From Escarpia spicata (taxonomy: Eukaryota > Annelida > Polychaeta > Sabellida > Siboglinidae): a DNA stretch of 64,000 nucleotides. Under the pieces are notes generated by a model. That model did not search any database. It had not been told where the DNA came from and worked only from the letters and a program-made list of their open reading frames with translations. The stretch lies in the NCBI GenBank assembly GCA_963995525.1, contig OZ023205.1, forward strand, positions 40,716,879 through 40,780,878, given 5' to 3'. Shown piece by piece: positions 48,554 to 61,880 of the stretch (position 1 is its first letter; every line of letters starts with the position of its first letter). The position numbers and the translations under genes are program-made.

Positions 48554-49470
48554 GACCATTGGAAATAGCCGAACTAATGGAAAGAGGAAATTGAAGAGAT
48601 CTACTCATCAGTGCCATTAATTGGACAATGGGTCACCTGACATAAGATGGTGCCTGACTTTGTTCTGCCCCATTATGTTCTATGAGACATCTACTGGGAA
48701 ATTGTACATCATTTCGTGTTTCAAATGGATGTGTGCATCTGATAGCTTTGTGTATCAAAATGCATAGCAGTACTGTTAATTGGACATTGTGTTAACTGGC
48801 ACAGCAGTGAAGAAGATGTCTGACTTTGTTTTGCCACATTAGTTCCGTGTGGCTTCTGCTGAGAATATGTACATCACTACATGGTTCAAATGGATTTGTG
48901 CAATCGATCGATTTGTGCATCCAAATGCACAACATCCCGTCATTATGTTGCAAAATAGGAGTACATAATAACATTTATGCTTTCATATGCTCATCATGTT
49001 TGGATTATGTTCTACAGCTTAATCTTCATAATTTGTTGAAACAAGTTTGTGTTAAGTGAACTATACTGGGAGTAGTGTATGAAAAGGTGTCGTCAAAGTT
49101 GCTTTTACAATAATTTAGAATTTTTTTTAAATATAAATGTTCCACAACATTCAACATTTTTAGGGAACTTCTTGAGTTAAATACACCAATGATAACTGAA
49201 AACAGTGTTTTAAAATATGCATTACTTTTAAAGTTTTGTAAACTTTATTTCCATCATACAATGGCCATTGTATTTGTCATCGAAACGGGAGTTCAGCAGA
49301 AACAAATTCAATGTATTTTACTATAAATGATGGGCAGAACAAATAATGATTGCATTGCCAGTACAAAACAAAACATGTTGTTACACTGATGCAATATATT
49401 TTAATATTTTGTCGACAATAATGTTATTGTGCTCTTTATAGATCTACATTTTTCAAACTAAAATAAAATT
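48554..49470 (+). other. Candidate last exon / 3' UTR with tandem duplication
   Basis: TTTGCAG acceptor ends at 48553. Depending on micro-exon choice the frame stops at 48566-48568 or 48618-48620. The rest would be 3' UTR ending near AATAAA at 49462-49467. It contains two diverged copies of a unit of about 159 bp (48616-48774 and 48775-48932). Confidence 0.4.
48616..48932 (+). repeat. Diverged 159-bp tandem duplication
   Basis: Unit 1 starts TTAATTGGACAATG, contains CTGACTTTGTTCTGCC and TTTCAAATGGATGTGTGCAT; unit 2 (from 48775) starts TTAATTGGACATTG, contains CTGACTTTGTTTTGCC and GTTCAAATGGATTTGTGCAA. They are similar throughout with many substitutions, so the duplication is old yet kept at full length. 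Confidence 0.88.
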
Positions 49471-52390
49471 TTAGTACATAACCACCGATACAATTTTAAT
49501 ATTGTACATTACTTCATGTGATGTATACTGTTGTATTTATACTGCTTATGGAAATAGCAGCTGGATTTATGGTGCAAACAAAATGGTTTCATTATTTAAT
49601 GTTTCTCGGCTTCAATAAGTTTATGTTATCTAAACGTTTCATAAACTAAACTTTAAAATGTATAGCCAGATGCACCTAGTGAAAAAGGAACATGATGGTA
49701 CCATATGCGAAATTTCGTATGTTTTTATATTCCAACAAAACCAATGCCAATCATTCGATTCATCGGCAGCTTCGTGCGTGGAGAGCTGGAGTTTATTTTT
49801 GTTTTGTTTTGTTATGTTCATTCTCCGTTTATTCCATATATTTTCGTTATTTTCTTTGCTGAATCTGTGACATAAACAGAAGCTGGTCCACGATTCCTTT
49901 TGATAATTTTATCGGTCACGACTCATTCGCATGGCGCTGGCTAATCCAAATACACACAAATTGATGACGTTTTTCTTGCATCTATCAACTCGGCGTAACT
50001 AATCGAAGTCTGATGGACAGTCCCGAATATTCATGAGCATGCCTTATGCGGACTATGAAGGTGGGGCCAAATTGGGAACTGCGCGTACGCGCAGTTATTT
50101 TTTCAATATATTGTCAGGGTCATTAGTGATAAATAAAACATAATTCTAATGAAATAAAGGCATAGAATTACATGAAATAATCATATTAACAGGATTATTT
50201 AATAATTACGTACTTTATAAGAGATTAAAATGATCAAAGAATCGCTTTAATGTTCATTCAATTATTTCATTGTAAACCTCGATAACATATTTTATGACCA
50301 CGTGACCACGTTAATTTAGGCGGTTCCATCGGGTGGCTAGTGTTGGTCCTAATCGATTGCTACCGGACGGTGTTAAACCGACGAAAAATAAATAAAGTGT
50401 AAAGCGCTTTGAGCAGCCCCGAGGATTGGATACTGCGCTATATAAGAACTTACCTTTTTATAATTGGTGCCGTGTATGATCAGAAACTTCCCCGCTTTGT
50501 GTACATAAAGCTGGTTCCTCAACTGGGTTAGCCCTTCGCGAATCTGTTTATTTGGTGTCCAAATACAGTGTGCGTAGTGTGTTAATAGGTACACGTGATA
50601 ATATATTAGGACGAAAATGAATGTTCATTGTGTCAAAATTATAATATTGTTAGGCTTACTTCTCTATATGTCGAACGATGGATATTGTCAATGTTTGCAA
50701 TTGTTACTGAACAGTACAACTGTAACTTTATGATCGCGTTATGGCTGGCTAACCTCCATATTTAGATTATTATAGGTCTACATAAGCAACGTAGTAGTAC
50801 ATAAGTTTAAATCCTAAATGACTGTTTGCGTTATGCGAATACGTGAATGTCTTTACTAACAACATTACTTACAATTAGACACAATTTTACAAAGCTGTGC
50901 CTTTTTGTATTATCCCTACGTAAACAGCATCGTACGCAAATTGCACGTATTAAAACATAATTTATGTTTTCTTTTAATCAGCGACAACAGACAACGTCTG
51001 TGGCGACTCTCAAAGATAAACCAAGCAGCCCGTGTTCCCAAGGGACGCAACACAGCTAGATGTAGAGAAACGCCAACACGCTGCGAACGAAATCCACGAA
51101 AATACGAGTACATTGTTACAGCATTAAAAACCACACATGGACAAAATTGACATAGCATAGACAAAATTAGACATCCACGGGACTCGCTGTCTCGCCCGGT
51201 GCGTTGAACCCTATTTATGGATACAACTGAGCTACTCATCAAGATAGGTTTTGTTTTGGTATTATCGTTTTTGTGGTTGTGGTTGATCATATTTGTTCAC
51301 ATCCCATGTCGCGACTCGATGGTTGTCCAGATACGTATCTAGGAGGCATTGAGTCATGCTTCACCTTGGCAAACTGATTCCATATATAACCTATTGCGTT
51401 ACTACATTTCAGCTTGGCAAACTAATGGGTGATTATACTTGGCTCAACTTTCTCCCCCACCCCCTCCCCCTCTTGAGTTCCCGGATACGCCACCAGGCAT
51501 GTCATTAAAGGCGGAATGAAGCACTTGGATAACCACTGTCAAAACATGAGAACATACCATTTGCAGTACATATCATCATAATTTTGACGAGCACAGCCCA
51601 CGGTATGTTTTAAATAATTGTTCAGACTTTGCCATTATTGGCACTGTGCGCCATCACTATTATCCAGCGGCCAGTGGTTTGAGTCGCGAGAGACTAGGCA
51701 CCGCTGCACACAATAATTCAATAGGCGACGTAGCACAGCTCCAAGAAAAAAAAAACGAAACGCATAGAAACATAAAAGTAGACACATTTAATGCACTGAG
51801 TGGATATACTGGATATATTATAAATGGTGGGAAACGTCTGCAGGGGCTACATTTGGAGGCTGATTGCAAGGCTCAATACGAATGTGACGAGTATGGAAAT
51901 ACGGAGAACTGAAAACATAATTATTGGTCAAACATGCATGTTCCTCTTTGCTCGATTTTTGGTAATTGATATATGTATGATATACGGTAACCAACTCTGC
52001 ACAAACCATACTGTAGGTCATGCGCATAGCCTATCATATATCAAATAATCTTTTGGTTTACTGATAATTTATGACAGGTTTACTTTGAACACAAACTGGG
52101 TTCGTATACTGTATAACACTAGCAATGTCTTTCTGTATTTTCTGAATAACCGCGACATAGATTCGTGGCAAATATGTCTTCCAAAGTTTCAGGCAGTTAG
52201 TTTCGTTCCACTGCTAGACAAATACCTATCCACGGAAACTCAACCACATTCGTTTCAATGCTGGTCAAATGCGTCATATTCTATTGTTGCACGGTCTAAT
52301 ACATCTTCGTGGAAAACCGGTCAGTTCGGTGTAGACAAAAACATCTCCACGGAAAGCCAACCGGTTTCATTTTACTGAAGCCATACACAC
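49471..52390. other. No gene recognised; one SINE tail
   Basis: AT-rich intergenic or intronic DNA. A palindromic patch CTGCGCGTACGCGCAG sits near 50081-50096. A SINE tail is at 50395-50460 (listed separately). Frames at 50905-51290 and 51646-51912 carry no recognised motif. Confidence 0.5.
50395..50462 (+). repeat. SINE tail fragment
   Basis: AAAGCGCTTTGAGCAGCCCC followed by GAGGATTGGATACTGCGCTA and TATAAGAACTTACC. It is the best-preserved copy of a tail also seen at 43605-43660 and 63628-63665. Confidence 0.75.
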
Positions 52391-52600
<210 letters not shown>

Positions 52601-52614
52601 GTACATACATACAC

Positions 52615-53460
52615 ATGGAATGAGTAAGATAGTTTCATTTCACACTACAGATACATCCCGATGGAAAGCCTGTCAGTTGCATCGTGCACAAATGCATCTC
52701 TTTGGATAGCAAGTAAACATTTTCTCTGCAAAACAAATACGTATCTTTAGAGAGCCAGTCAGTTTCAGCTCACTGTTGATTATATGTACATCTCAATTCA
52801 TTCCATTAGTGGTTGAATAGCATTTGTCTTTCAGTAATAGTCTTAACATCAACCATATGAGATCGTGTTAATGAAAAACAAATTAGACAAAAAACAAAGT
52901 TATTTCCTCTTTATTCTATATGCAACTCTAATGCATTTGTTTTTGCAAGAAGACTGCTGTCGTGTTGCACACGGCTGCATTTATATTATAATCGTCTGGC
53001 TGCATTATTGAATTAAGAAGTGTGAACGTAGGCAAATCTAATAACTTATTACTTTACTCCGGTTGTTCTGCGTAACATCTAATGGGCCATATTGTGCTTA
53101 GTAATGCATATTAATGTAACAGTTGTGTCACATTTAATGCGATATATGGGTGTGACCATACGAGTACTAAAATACCATGGCGTTAAACCTTTGCACTGGT
53201 AAACTGTTGTCGAACACATCTACCTGGCAAGCCGGTTGTAGCGGCGGTGTAACGGGCAGAGGTTAGTTCCGCGCCAGACGTAAGCATTGTTTCTAAGGTG
53301 ATTTATGCAGGGCGTATGTTTAAAATTCTAATTGTTGGAAGATACAACATGATTATAGCATAAACGTAAAGACTTTGCAATTATTTACAGGATACAAAAT
53401 AAAACAACAAGAAAAACAAAGACACTTAAACTAGCTACTTCTGCCACCATAGCACTCTTC
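52615..53460. other. No gene recognised
   Basis: AT-rich DNA between a long AC array and a cluster of regulatory-like sites. No domain-bearing frame. Confidence 0.5.
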
Positions 53461-53462
53461 GT

Positions 53463-53550
53463 CAGGTCATAGGTCAGAAGGGCAGGTCAACTAGTCTACA
53501 GTGCTTGCGCACGCATGCGCAGTTCGCAGCCCAGGTAAAAGTGACGTCAA
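53463..53550. promoter_or_regulatory. Cluster of nuclear-receptor, NRF1-like and CRE sites
   Basis: AGGTCA at 53464 and 53471 form a perfect DR1 (one-base spacer), a third AGGTCA is at 53484, CACGCATGCGCA at 53510-53521 matches the NRF1 consensus at 11 of 12 positions, and TGACGTCA at 53542-53549 is a perfect CRE. Five strong sites within 90 bp in otherwise AT-rich DNA suggest a promoter or enhancer. No linked first exon could be identified on either strand. Confidence 0.45.
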
Positions 53551-53941
53551 ATTTACACCATTTACACCCGAAAATAGCGCACATATTTTGATCCAGCCCA
53601 TCGTTTTTAAATAACAATGTCTACAATTTATTGTCTATAGTTATTTAACTAAATATGGTAGCTATAGTGTTTTAATATTCATAACATTTGTTGACGAAGT
53701 ATACCTCTGTTGTACTACATTACACACCACTCTTGATTTGAATTACATATCGCAATTATAAATACTGTATCTTCACAATCAGTGTTATTGTTCACGTCGC
53801 ACGGCGACGTCAAATAACGTTACTTTAACGTCAACGCATAACGTAACAACGTGATGTTCATACTGTTTTTTACGTACGACCGACAATTACCGATAAACCA
53901 GCTAGGGTATGTGTAATTGTGTTTGTGTGTGTTTGTGTGTT

Positions 53942-54786
<845 letters not shown>

Positions 54787-54788
54787 CA

Positions 54789-54824
54789 CAGAACACATAA
54801 CTCAGAACACATAACTCAGAATCC
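54789..54824 (-). repeat. 14-bp terminal repeats at a LINE 3' end
   Basis: On the + strand CAGAACACATAACT occurs at 54789 and 54803 and partly at 54817. On the minus strand this is the 3' terminus of the LINE, after an AAATAAATGG motif. Short tandem units at the 3' end are usual for CR1-group elements. Confidence 0.75.
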
Positions 54825-55459
54825 ATTTATTTGACCAGTAAATACGATACATATACAATGAATAACGTAAGTAATAGATAAGGTCGGGAGACTCCCATTA
54901 AGATAATTATAATATCGCTAGCGCAGGAGCCACCCCATAAATATAAACAACAACAGAATTTCCATGACACAAATCAGAATAGTATGTCACTTGTTTTTAT
55001 AGTTGATAATTACTCAATGTATCAACATACATACATAATACAAGAAGTCATTATATGTATTCGTGTACACATTGACGTACATATGGATACTTAGGTATAC
55101 ATTTCAATACGTATTACGAATTACAAATAAAGCAATTATGAATACGACAACTTGATTCATAATTTAAAATAAAAGAATTGTGTATGTTAAAAAAACATAT
55201 AGACTGTGAGTATAAATTTTATTAATGATAATACTTGGTGTATTGTTAACTGTCTCTACTATGTTGTGTCAAATGCATTATAATTTACTTAAAGATATTA
55301 ATCGTATTTCTTTTTTCTGTAATTTGAAAATTCGATGTGCCTGATGACCCCAGAAAAGTAAGCCATAATTAATATGAGGGAGAATAAGATCATTGTACAC
55401 ATAATATATAATGTATTAAGTGGTAAAAAGTGTTTATTTAATATGCCTATTATTTTATT

Positions 55460-56030
55460 CAACACGACGCAGATAGAGAATGTTGAAAACTACGTCTATC
55501 TGGGACAGCGATACAGTATCAGAGAAAAAAAACAAGACAAGGAGATTCAAAGGATCACTGCCGGCTGGACAGCATTCGCCAAACACCGCGACATCTTCAA
55601 GGGTAACTTTGGAACCTGCTTGAAGAGACAAGTCTTCAACTCATGCGTACTTTCAGCGATGACATACGGCGTGGAAACATGGGCACTCACCATCCAGGCA
55701 AAGAACAAGCTAGCAGCCGCACAAACAAAGATGGAAAGACGTATGTTAAACATCACCTATCGGGAGAGAAAACAAACATCTGGGTAAGGCAGAAGACAAA
55801 GGTATTATACGTGATAGAACAAATCAGAAGACAGAAGTGGACCTGAGCAGAGCACATCAGCAGACTACGAGATAACGAAGACCGGCGAGACGGTGGAGAG
55901 ACGAACTAGACGAGTACTGAAAGGGCACCATCTGGCAGAGGACAGCGCAAGACAGGCAGATTTGGAAACGACATGCTGGGGCCTTCGCCCAACCACGGGA
56001 TACTACGGCTGCACAATGATGATGATGATG
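55460..56030 (+). mobile_element. RTE LINE copy 2, 5'-truncated, with target duplication
   Basis: Starts abruptly at CAACACGACGCAGATAGAGA and encodes TTQIEN, NYVYLGQRYSIRE, RITAGWTAFAKHRDIFKGNF, FNSCVLSAMTYGVETWALT and ERRMLNITYRERK, then a frameshift and stops. It ends in a GATGAT tail. It keeps ITAGWTAFAK, which copy 1 at 35476 has lost. Flanks ATTATTTTA (55449-55457) and ATTGTTTTA (56031-56039) look like a 9-bp target duplication within the minus-strand LINE. Confidence 0.92.
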
Positions 56031-58260
56031 ATTGTTTTAGATATTTTATTTGCTATGTTATTTGTATGATTCTGCCAGTTTAAATGTTTATTTATTGTGA
56101 TGCGTAAACATTGAAATCATTTACACATCCAATGTATGCCCCATCTATTTGTAACATTTTACTTTCTTTTGAGGCATTTAAAAATCATGAATTTAGTCTT
56201 TTTGGCATTTAGTGACAGTTTATTATTTTTCAACTAATTGCTAATTTTTGTTAGTTCTTGTCTTTTTACTTCGGATTTGGCCTTCTGAATCGTTAATTGT
56301 ATTTAGTGTACTAGTAAGGGTGGTGTCATCAGCATACGTTATGAATTTTAAAAGTAGAGTAGTAGTCAGTAGAAAGTGCTATGTCATTTGTGTATATAAT
56401 AAATAAGAGTGGCCCTAAGATTTAACATTGAGGGACACCAGTATTTCGAGTGTAGCAAGCTCTGTAGAATGTTTCTTTCTAAACCCATATTGGCTATTAT
56501 AGTATAGCGCTTTGGAATGGAAGTAATTGTGGATTTGATCAAACATAACCCTTTCAAAAAATTTTGAAATCACTGGCAGGATAAAAATATGACGATAATT
56601 GTTAAAGTCAGAAACATCACTTTTTTAAAAGGGGTAAGACTTTTTGCAATTTTTAATTTGTCTGGAAATATACCAGTTATTATTTATTGATTAATAATTT
56701 GAGTGACTGCATTGCTAATATAATGTTTTATCAATTTTAATAATTGTGTTGATATACCGTCTTTTCCACAACTTGAATTTGGAGGTAAACGACCAATTAT
56801 ATTAACAGTAGTTTCCATGTCAATTGGGTTAAAGCTGAAGGTGTGAAATATCGGGTTTTTCAGGTAATCTTTGTATGATTGACCTCCACTAGAGTACGAC
56901 CAGCATTACTAAAACGTGTTAAATCATTTGTCGCTAATCATTTCCCCCATCGACTTTGAACAAATCTAGAAATTGTTCTTTCTTTTGACTTTTCTGAATA
57001 ATTTCTTTAATTAAACACTTCGTCTTTTTAACATAATGCTTATGCCTTTCAAAACTGGATTGAAAATGCGTTTGCTTAGCTAGTCTAATATTACTTAAAA
57101 GATTTTTTTTATAAGTATGCAAGTCAGTTTTAAATTTATAATATTGCTCTGTATTTACGGGAGTCTGTTTCATTCTCGAATACAATTTGTTTCAAAACTT
57201 CATCGACATGATAATGCCCTTGGTAAGGAGTTTTCTTATGTTTCTATTCGTTAAATGCAATTGCTTTAATAGGTAGAAATGTATCCGTAGCTTCAGTAAC
57301 AATTTAATCGAGGATATTGTAGTTTTCATTCGTATCCGCATGAACATCTGCGTTAAGTTTATCATAAATATTTGAGTTTATTATTTAAATTTTAAATTTA
57401 TTGAGTGAGTCAGGATTTTATGTTTTACTCGTATAAACCTTGGTATCGCACTAGTCGTTTCGGCATAGTCCAGACTTAGAAAGTACGGAAAGTGATAAGA
57501 AATATTGCTCACTAAAATACCAGCTAAGGATTTGAAGAATCCTTTTGACAAAGTGCATACAAAAATTATCAATGAGTGTCCCATTCTGAAATTCGTGTTG
57601 GCATAGTAATTTTAGGGAAGAAACCATGTGAAACGATTGTATCAAAATATTCACATATTATGGGTTTTTCGTGAATTTTAAGCAAATCAACATTGTAATC
57701 TCCTGCAATTATTATTTCACACTATGTGTAAATCTACTAAATTTGATGCCAATTCGTCTGTAAATATACGGTAGTTTTCAATTATATCTCTAGGTAGTCT
57801 ATATATATTTCAAAAAAATATTTGTTCTTCATGGCACAACATGTTATTTCAATCAATTTTCCTTCCCGAATGTCTGTATTAGCATGGATATTTACAGATT
57901 TGTAATTGTACTTGATGCTGAGGTAGATTGCTATGCCAGCATGTGCACTACATATTTTGCCTTGGCATATTAATGTATATCCACCTATTTGAAATAAAGA
58001 AGTGTCAGCCTCTTCGTCGAGCCATGTTTCCTGTAAACATAAAGCACTAATCTCATAGCCACTACTTCTGAATGTATCTAGCTTTATTTTAATTTCGTCA
58101 ATTTTTGCATTTAGACTTTGACAGTTTAGGCTTAGCACGATAAATTTGCTTTGCTTGTTCTTTAAATGGTTTATTAAATTATTATCGTCAAAGTATGGTG
58201 AATGTTGCAATGGTTCAACATCCCCATCTTCATTCATTTCATCCGTTTTTAATATATGAT

Positions 58261-58869
58261 AGAGATAATTGTCTCTAGACCACCAAATTGCGCTAAGAAT
58301 TAATTGTTATCAATCATATTTAAAAATTTGATAAACAATAGTCGTTCTGAAAGAGCTGCACAAGCTATGCCCTGAGCATAATACAAACACATTTTGTTAA
58401 AGAGAACATTACAAATATGCCGCATGCACATATAACATGACGTACTTAATGCATCAGCACAAAATGTGTGAAAACAAATGACAGCATATGTACTGCCACA
58501 GCATGAACGTAGAGTGAGAATAACGTAAGTATATTGAACAAAACACAACATGATTATTGTGTAAACACTAAGCTTTGGGGAAATACTATATATTATGCAC
58601 TGTCACAAAATAAAAATATAAAATGACTAACATTAACCGTGGTGAAAAGATAATGTATAAAAATTGCCCTCCCCAAAATGAAAACAATGTGAATATTGAC
58701 TGTAGAAAACATATCGTATATAGCTGTAATATGAAGTAATTATTATTAAATGATCACATAATGTTGTAACTACGTATTGTAACACAGAAATATGTAATAC
58801 AAAAACGCATTGCATAAAATATGGTTATTTTTAAAGTTCATGTATATCCAGTGAACTAGAGTAGGGCAC
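58261..58869. other. No gene recognised; between LINE ORF1-like and ORF2 parts
   Basis: AT-rich DNA without a recognised frame, lying between an ORF1-like piece (58870-59213) and the LINE endonuclease (to 58260). It may be a decayed part of the same element or an insertion. Confidence 0.4.
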
Positions 58870-59213
58870 GTGGAGAACGTTAGATCTACACCAGCCATGG
58901 TCAATACTGAACATTACAGACTTCAAACTTTCGCAAGATCTGCGAGAGTCACTTTCAATCGATGGTCGTCCTCTCGAACCTTAATGAAGACGCTGCAGTT
59001 TTTTGTACACGCGCTGTGGATCTTCCGTTCACTTGAGCCTCCACCTTTGATATGCGCTCGTCTTTCGCCTTAATGATCTCCAGCAGCTCGGTGATACGCT
59101 TTTCAGTCACTGTGGTCTACTTCGTAATATCGTCGAATAAGTTGTATAAAAATTCAAGAGAAAACGCGGATTTCGTCAATCTCGGAGTTGTCGTGTTCCT
59201 GAGTTCTGGGCAT
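58870..59213 (-). pseudogene. LINE ORF1-like fragment
   Basis: On the minus strand an ATG at about 59213 opens MPRTQEHDNSEIDEIRVFS, then after a frameshift LYNLFDDITK, KRITELLEIIKAKDERISKV and EAQVNGRSTARVQK. The heptad-like charged pattern in KRITELLEIIKAKDERI is typical of the coiled coil in CR1-group ORF1 proteins. It may belong to the same element as the minus-strand ORF2 at 54787-58260. Confidence 0.6.
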
Positions 59214-60539
59214 GCTGTGCTGTTTGGTGACTTTGTGAGTAGGATAAATCAATAATGCTTATTATATGTCTACTATCATTCCAAAAACATAGCAATACAA
59301 ATATTATTTGACAATTCTACACTATCACGACTAGTGCCTATCGATGGACGTGAATTTCACATTCTCTCTGACCTTCGTCATTTTGAACAAACAACGAGTA
59401 TCTGTGAGCGCATTATGAAATTTCTGTAACGATGCTGTAAGTTAAATACTAAATTAAGTACTATCATGACTGTCTTTCAAGACATCCCGTCCCATTTTTG
59501 TTAGTTGTAATAAACGTGCGAGGAGTCACGCTGCCAATTTACCGGCGCGATGCACCCCCGCATTGCCTGACAACAAGCAATTGGCCACTATATATATATT
59601 AACGCGCAATAATTTGAGCACACAACATTGACACAAACTTAATCATCACCTTCGTCGGCATGGGACTACTATTTTAGGTTGCCGACATTTGATTTAGAAG
59701 TTGGTTGATCTATAGCACGTTGGAAAGACATTGACGCGTATCCGGCTTACGTTTTTCTATGTGGCACTGTTCTTTGTGAGATAGTCAGGCGCGAGAAAAA
59801 CCATCGTATCACCTACGTCATATGTAGCCAACGTCCTGTTTAACACAATCAAACTTGTGTATTGGTCACCTTCAGATATGTCGACGTTTCTTAAATATCG
59901 TAGGAAGGCAGCTGGCACGAAGCGGACCGCCGCTGTGAATATGTCCGTGCCACATGTTGGTGAATTGTACGTAGCCAGCCACTAAAGTCAGACATTTTCC
60001 AATTAGCTCTGCAGGCGTCATGCTAATGTATATTCATTAGTAAAACAGATAATTCAGTTATGTAATAACGGTTACCAAGTTATGCTTAAATTTCCCAAAG
60101 GACGTCGCCTTCCTGACACGAGTACTAGTGACGCGGAAGGAGGTATTGATGACGGATATCAAACATTATGTAAACGCTCCATCCCCCAATCCATTTTATC
60201 CATCTCAAATCTAATTCGTGATGTTAAATTCTATAATGCGTGAGAATTATTAAAATAATACGAATAGTGTGTCAAACTATGCAGAAGCGAAATATATCTT
60301 ATCTTACTTATCTTTCATAAATAATGTTCTAGTTTGACCGATAACCAAATAAAAAAAGTAAAGAAAGTAAGTTATTATATAACGCAATATCCAGTCATTA
60401 TGACTTCTCAAAACGCTTTACACTTTACTCCCTGGCAGATATGTTCAATCGAGCACCATCTCAACTTATCTGGGAAGCATTCAGCCACGCTGCAATTAAG
60501 TTCGCGAAGACTATTCGTACATAAATATTCACCTCTGTC
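59214..60539. other. No gene recognised
   Basis: No motif-bearing frame on either strand. A short TA run lies at about 59591-59600. Confidence 0.45.
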
Positions 60540-60692
60540 TATAACCAGTTACTCGTGTATACAACTGAGTGAACTGGAGCTACATAGAGCGAACGAATTT
60601 ACCCAAGGTTCGAAACAGCAGCACAGGATTCGAACCCGTAATCTCTCGAAAGGGAATCCGATGCACTACGCACTGTGCCAGTGCGCGCCACT
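60540..60692 (-). repeat. tRNA-derived SINE, minus strand
   Basis: On the minus strand the order is a tRNA-like head (CTGGCACAGTGCGTAGTGCA), B-box GGGTTCGAATCC (complement of about 60630-60641), CTGTGCTGC, then the body block CAGTTCACTCAGTTGTATAC. It is the same family as 27480-27740 but with a better preserved head. It is not a functional tRNA gene because the cloverleaf cannot be completed. Confidence 0.85.
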
Positions 60693-61244
60693 TCAGAACT
60701 AACTAATAATTTAATTTCCAGAAAGAGCTAACACATTGTAGTGGTATCTGGATGGTTCGAATTTTACGCGAACATGTTCTGAAACGTGAAGAATTGTGGT
60801 GAGAGCATTAAGCTGCTACACATTGTATCAGGCCAAGAGAGGACACTGTGTTGGTCAGTTAGTCATTGTCATTATATGGGAAGCCGAGAGGACGCCGTAT
60901 TTGTATTTTACTCGTAATCGCTATGCGAGATCATGAGAGGTCATTCATCGTGTTAGTCTCTTAGTCGTGGTAATTGATAATAATTACTCGTAGTCACTGT
61001 AGGAGATCATGAAATGACATCGTGTTGGCCTCTTATTCAAAGCTACTTCTAACAACTTGGTGGTAATAAATAGAAGCGTCCCGTTTTACTAGTGAATTTA
61101 CTGTCCATCCCAAATATTGATATAATCCAATAGGTCACACGTGTGCATACTTTGGAGCAATTCTGGTAGAGGGTAGATATCTGTGAAATATTAATAAGAA
61201 GACTTGAAATACAAAATGTACACGGCGAATGAGAAAATAATTAC
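60693..61244. other. No gene recognised
   Basis: Contains local repeats of GTCACTGTAGGAGATCATGA / ATCGCTATGCGAGATCATGA-like sequence at about 60925-61020 (a diverged tandem duplication of roughly 80 bp). Nothing coding. Confidence 0.45.
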
Positions 61245-61880
61245 TAGTCGCTAGGTATCCAGCTCCAAATGCCTGGGTGCCATTATCACAGATGAGGGGT
61301 CCAAACCTCAAGTGCTATACAGTATTGCACCGACACCAGCAGCGCTGGCAAGACTAAAAGCCATCTGGAATGACAATATCTCACTCAGCTCCAAAATCAG
61401 ACTGATGCGTTCCATAGTGATGTCAATATTCCTTTACACATGCGATACGTGGATCATTACAGCAGACCTGCAAAGATGAATCCAGGCTATGGAGATTAGA
61501 TGCTACCGCAAGGACAATATCACGTCGTAAGCCATATTCAAACAGTGACTCCTTATGACGTAAATAATTTGAAGAATTACCATCGAAGAAGTCCGCAACA
61601 GAATCACGCTAGCCATGGGACTTTTTAAAGACCTCCTGACGATAGTCAAGAAACGGAAGCTAAAATGGTATGGTCATGTTATTAGATCAACCGGTCTGGC
61701 AAAAAACGGCACTGTGTCAGGAAATAGAAAAAGAGGCAGACAGAGAAAGAGATGAGAAGACAACAACCAGGTGTAGACTGGTTTGACCTTCGGTATCTCC
61801 CAGAGGGCGGCAAAAGTCGAAGATATGGAGGATCTGCCAGGAAGTGAGTGAGATGCGAGTCCTCGCTACTAGCGACTGGT
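61245..61880 (+). pseudogene. LINE C-terminal remnant of another clade
   Basis: Frames read LGAIITDEGSKPQVLYSIAP, TPAALARLKAIWNDNISLSS, KIRLMRSIVMSIFLYTCDTW, IEEVRNRITLAMGLFKDLLT and KKRKLKWYGHVIRSTGLAKN, then GRQRKR. This is the C-terminal domain of LINE polymerases abundant in marine invertebrates, recognisable but distinct from both RTE copies. A short foreign or duplicated patch near 61530-61580 interrupts it and resembles 39965-40005. Confidence 0.82.

Larger units (their letters stand above)
54787..58260 (-). pseudogene. Minus-strand LINE with endonuclease and RT, split by an RTE copy
   Basis: Minus-strand order: EEP endonuclease (FIVLSLNCQSLNAKIDEIKI, ALCLQETWLDEEADTSLFQI, GGYTLICQGKICSAHAGIAI; 58237-57782), decayed endonuclease end (ITMPTR-type region, 57650-57380), linker (YYKFKTDLHTYKKNLLSNIR; 57185-56934), RT (RLPPNSSCGKDGISTQLLK, NNYRHIFILPVISKFFERVM, YNSQYGFRKKHSTELATLEI, YADDTTL; about 56860-56290), then ANKISKTI just before the inserted RTE copy (55460-56030). 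Beyond it comes NKIIGILNKHF and a C-terminal MAYFSGVIRHIEFSNYRKKK-like segment (about 55430-55300). The 3' end has a 14-bp unit repeated at 54789-54822. Stops and shifts throughout. Confidence 0.85.

Noticed and set aside
57381..58237. A host AP-endonuclease gene on the minus strand
   Set aside because: The endonuclease is followed in order by a LINE linker and RT with YADD, and the frames are broken; it is the LINE's own domain.
60600..60692. A tRNA gene on the minus strand
   Set aside because: The B-box is good but the cloverleaf is incomplete and a SINE body follows; the same holds for 27480 and 28950-29022.
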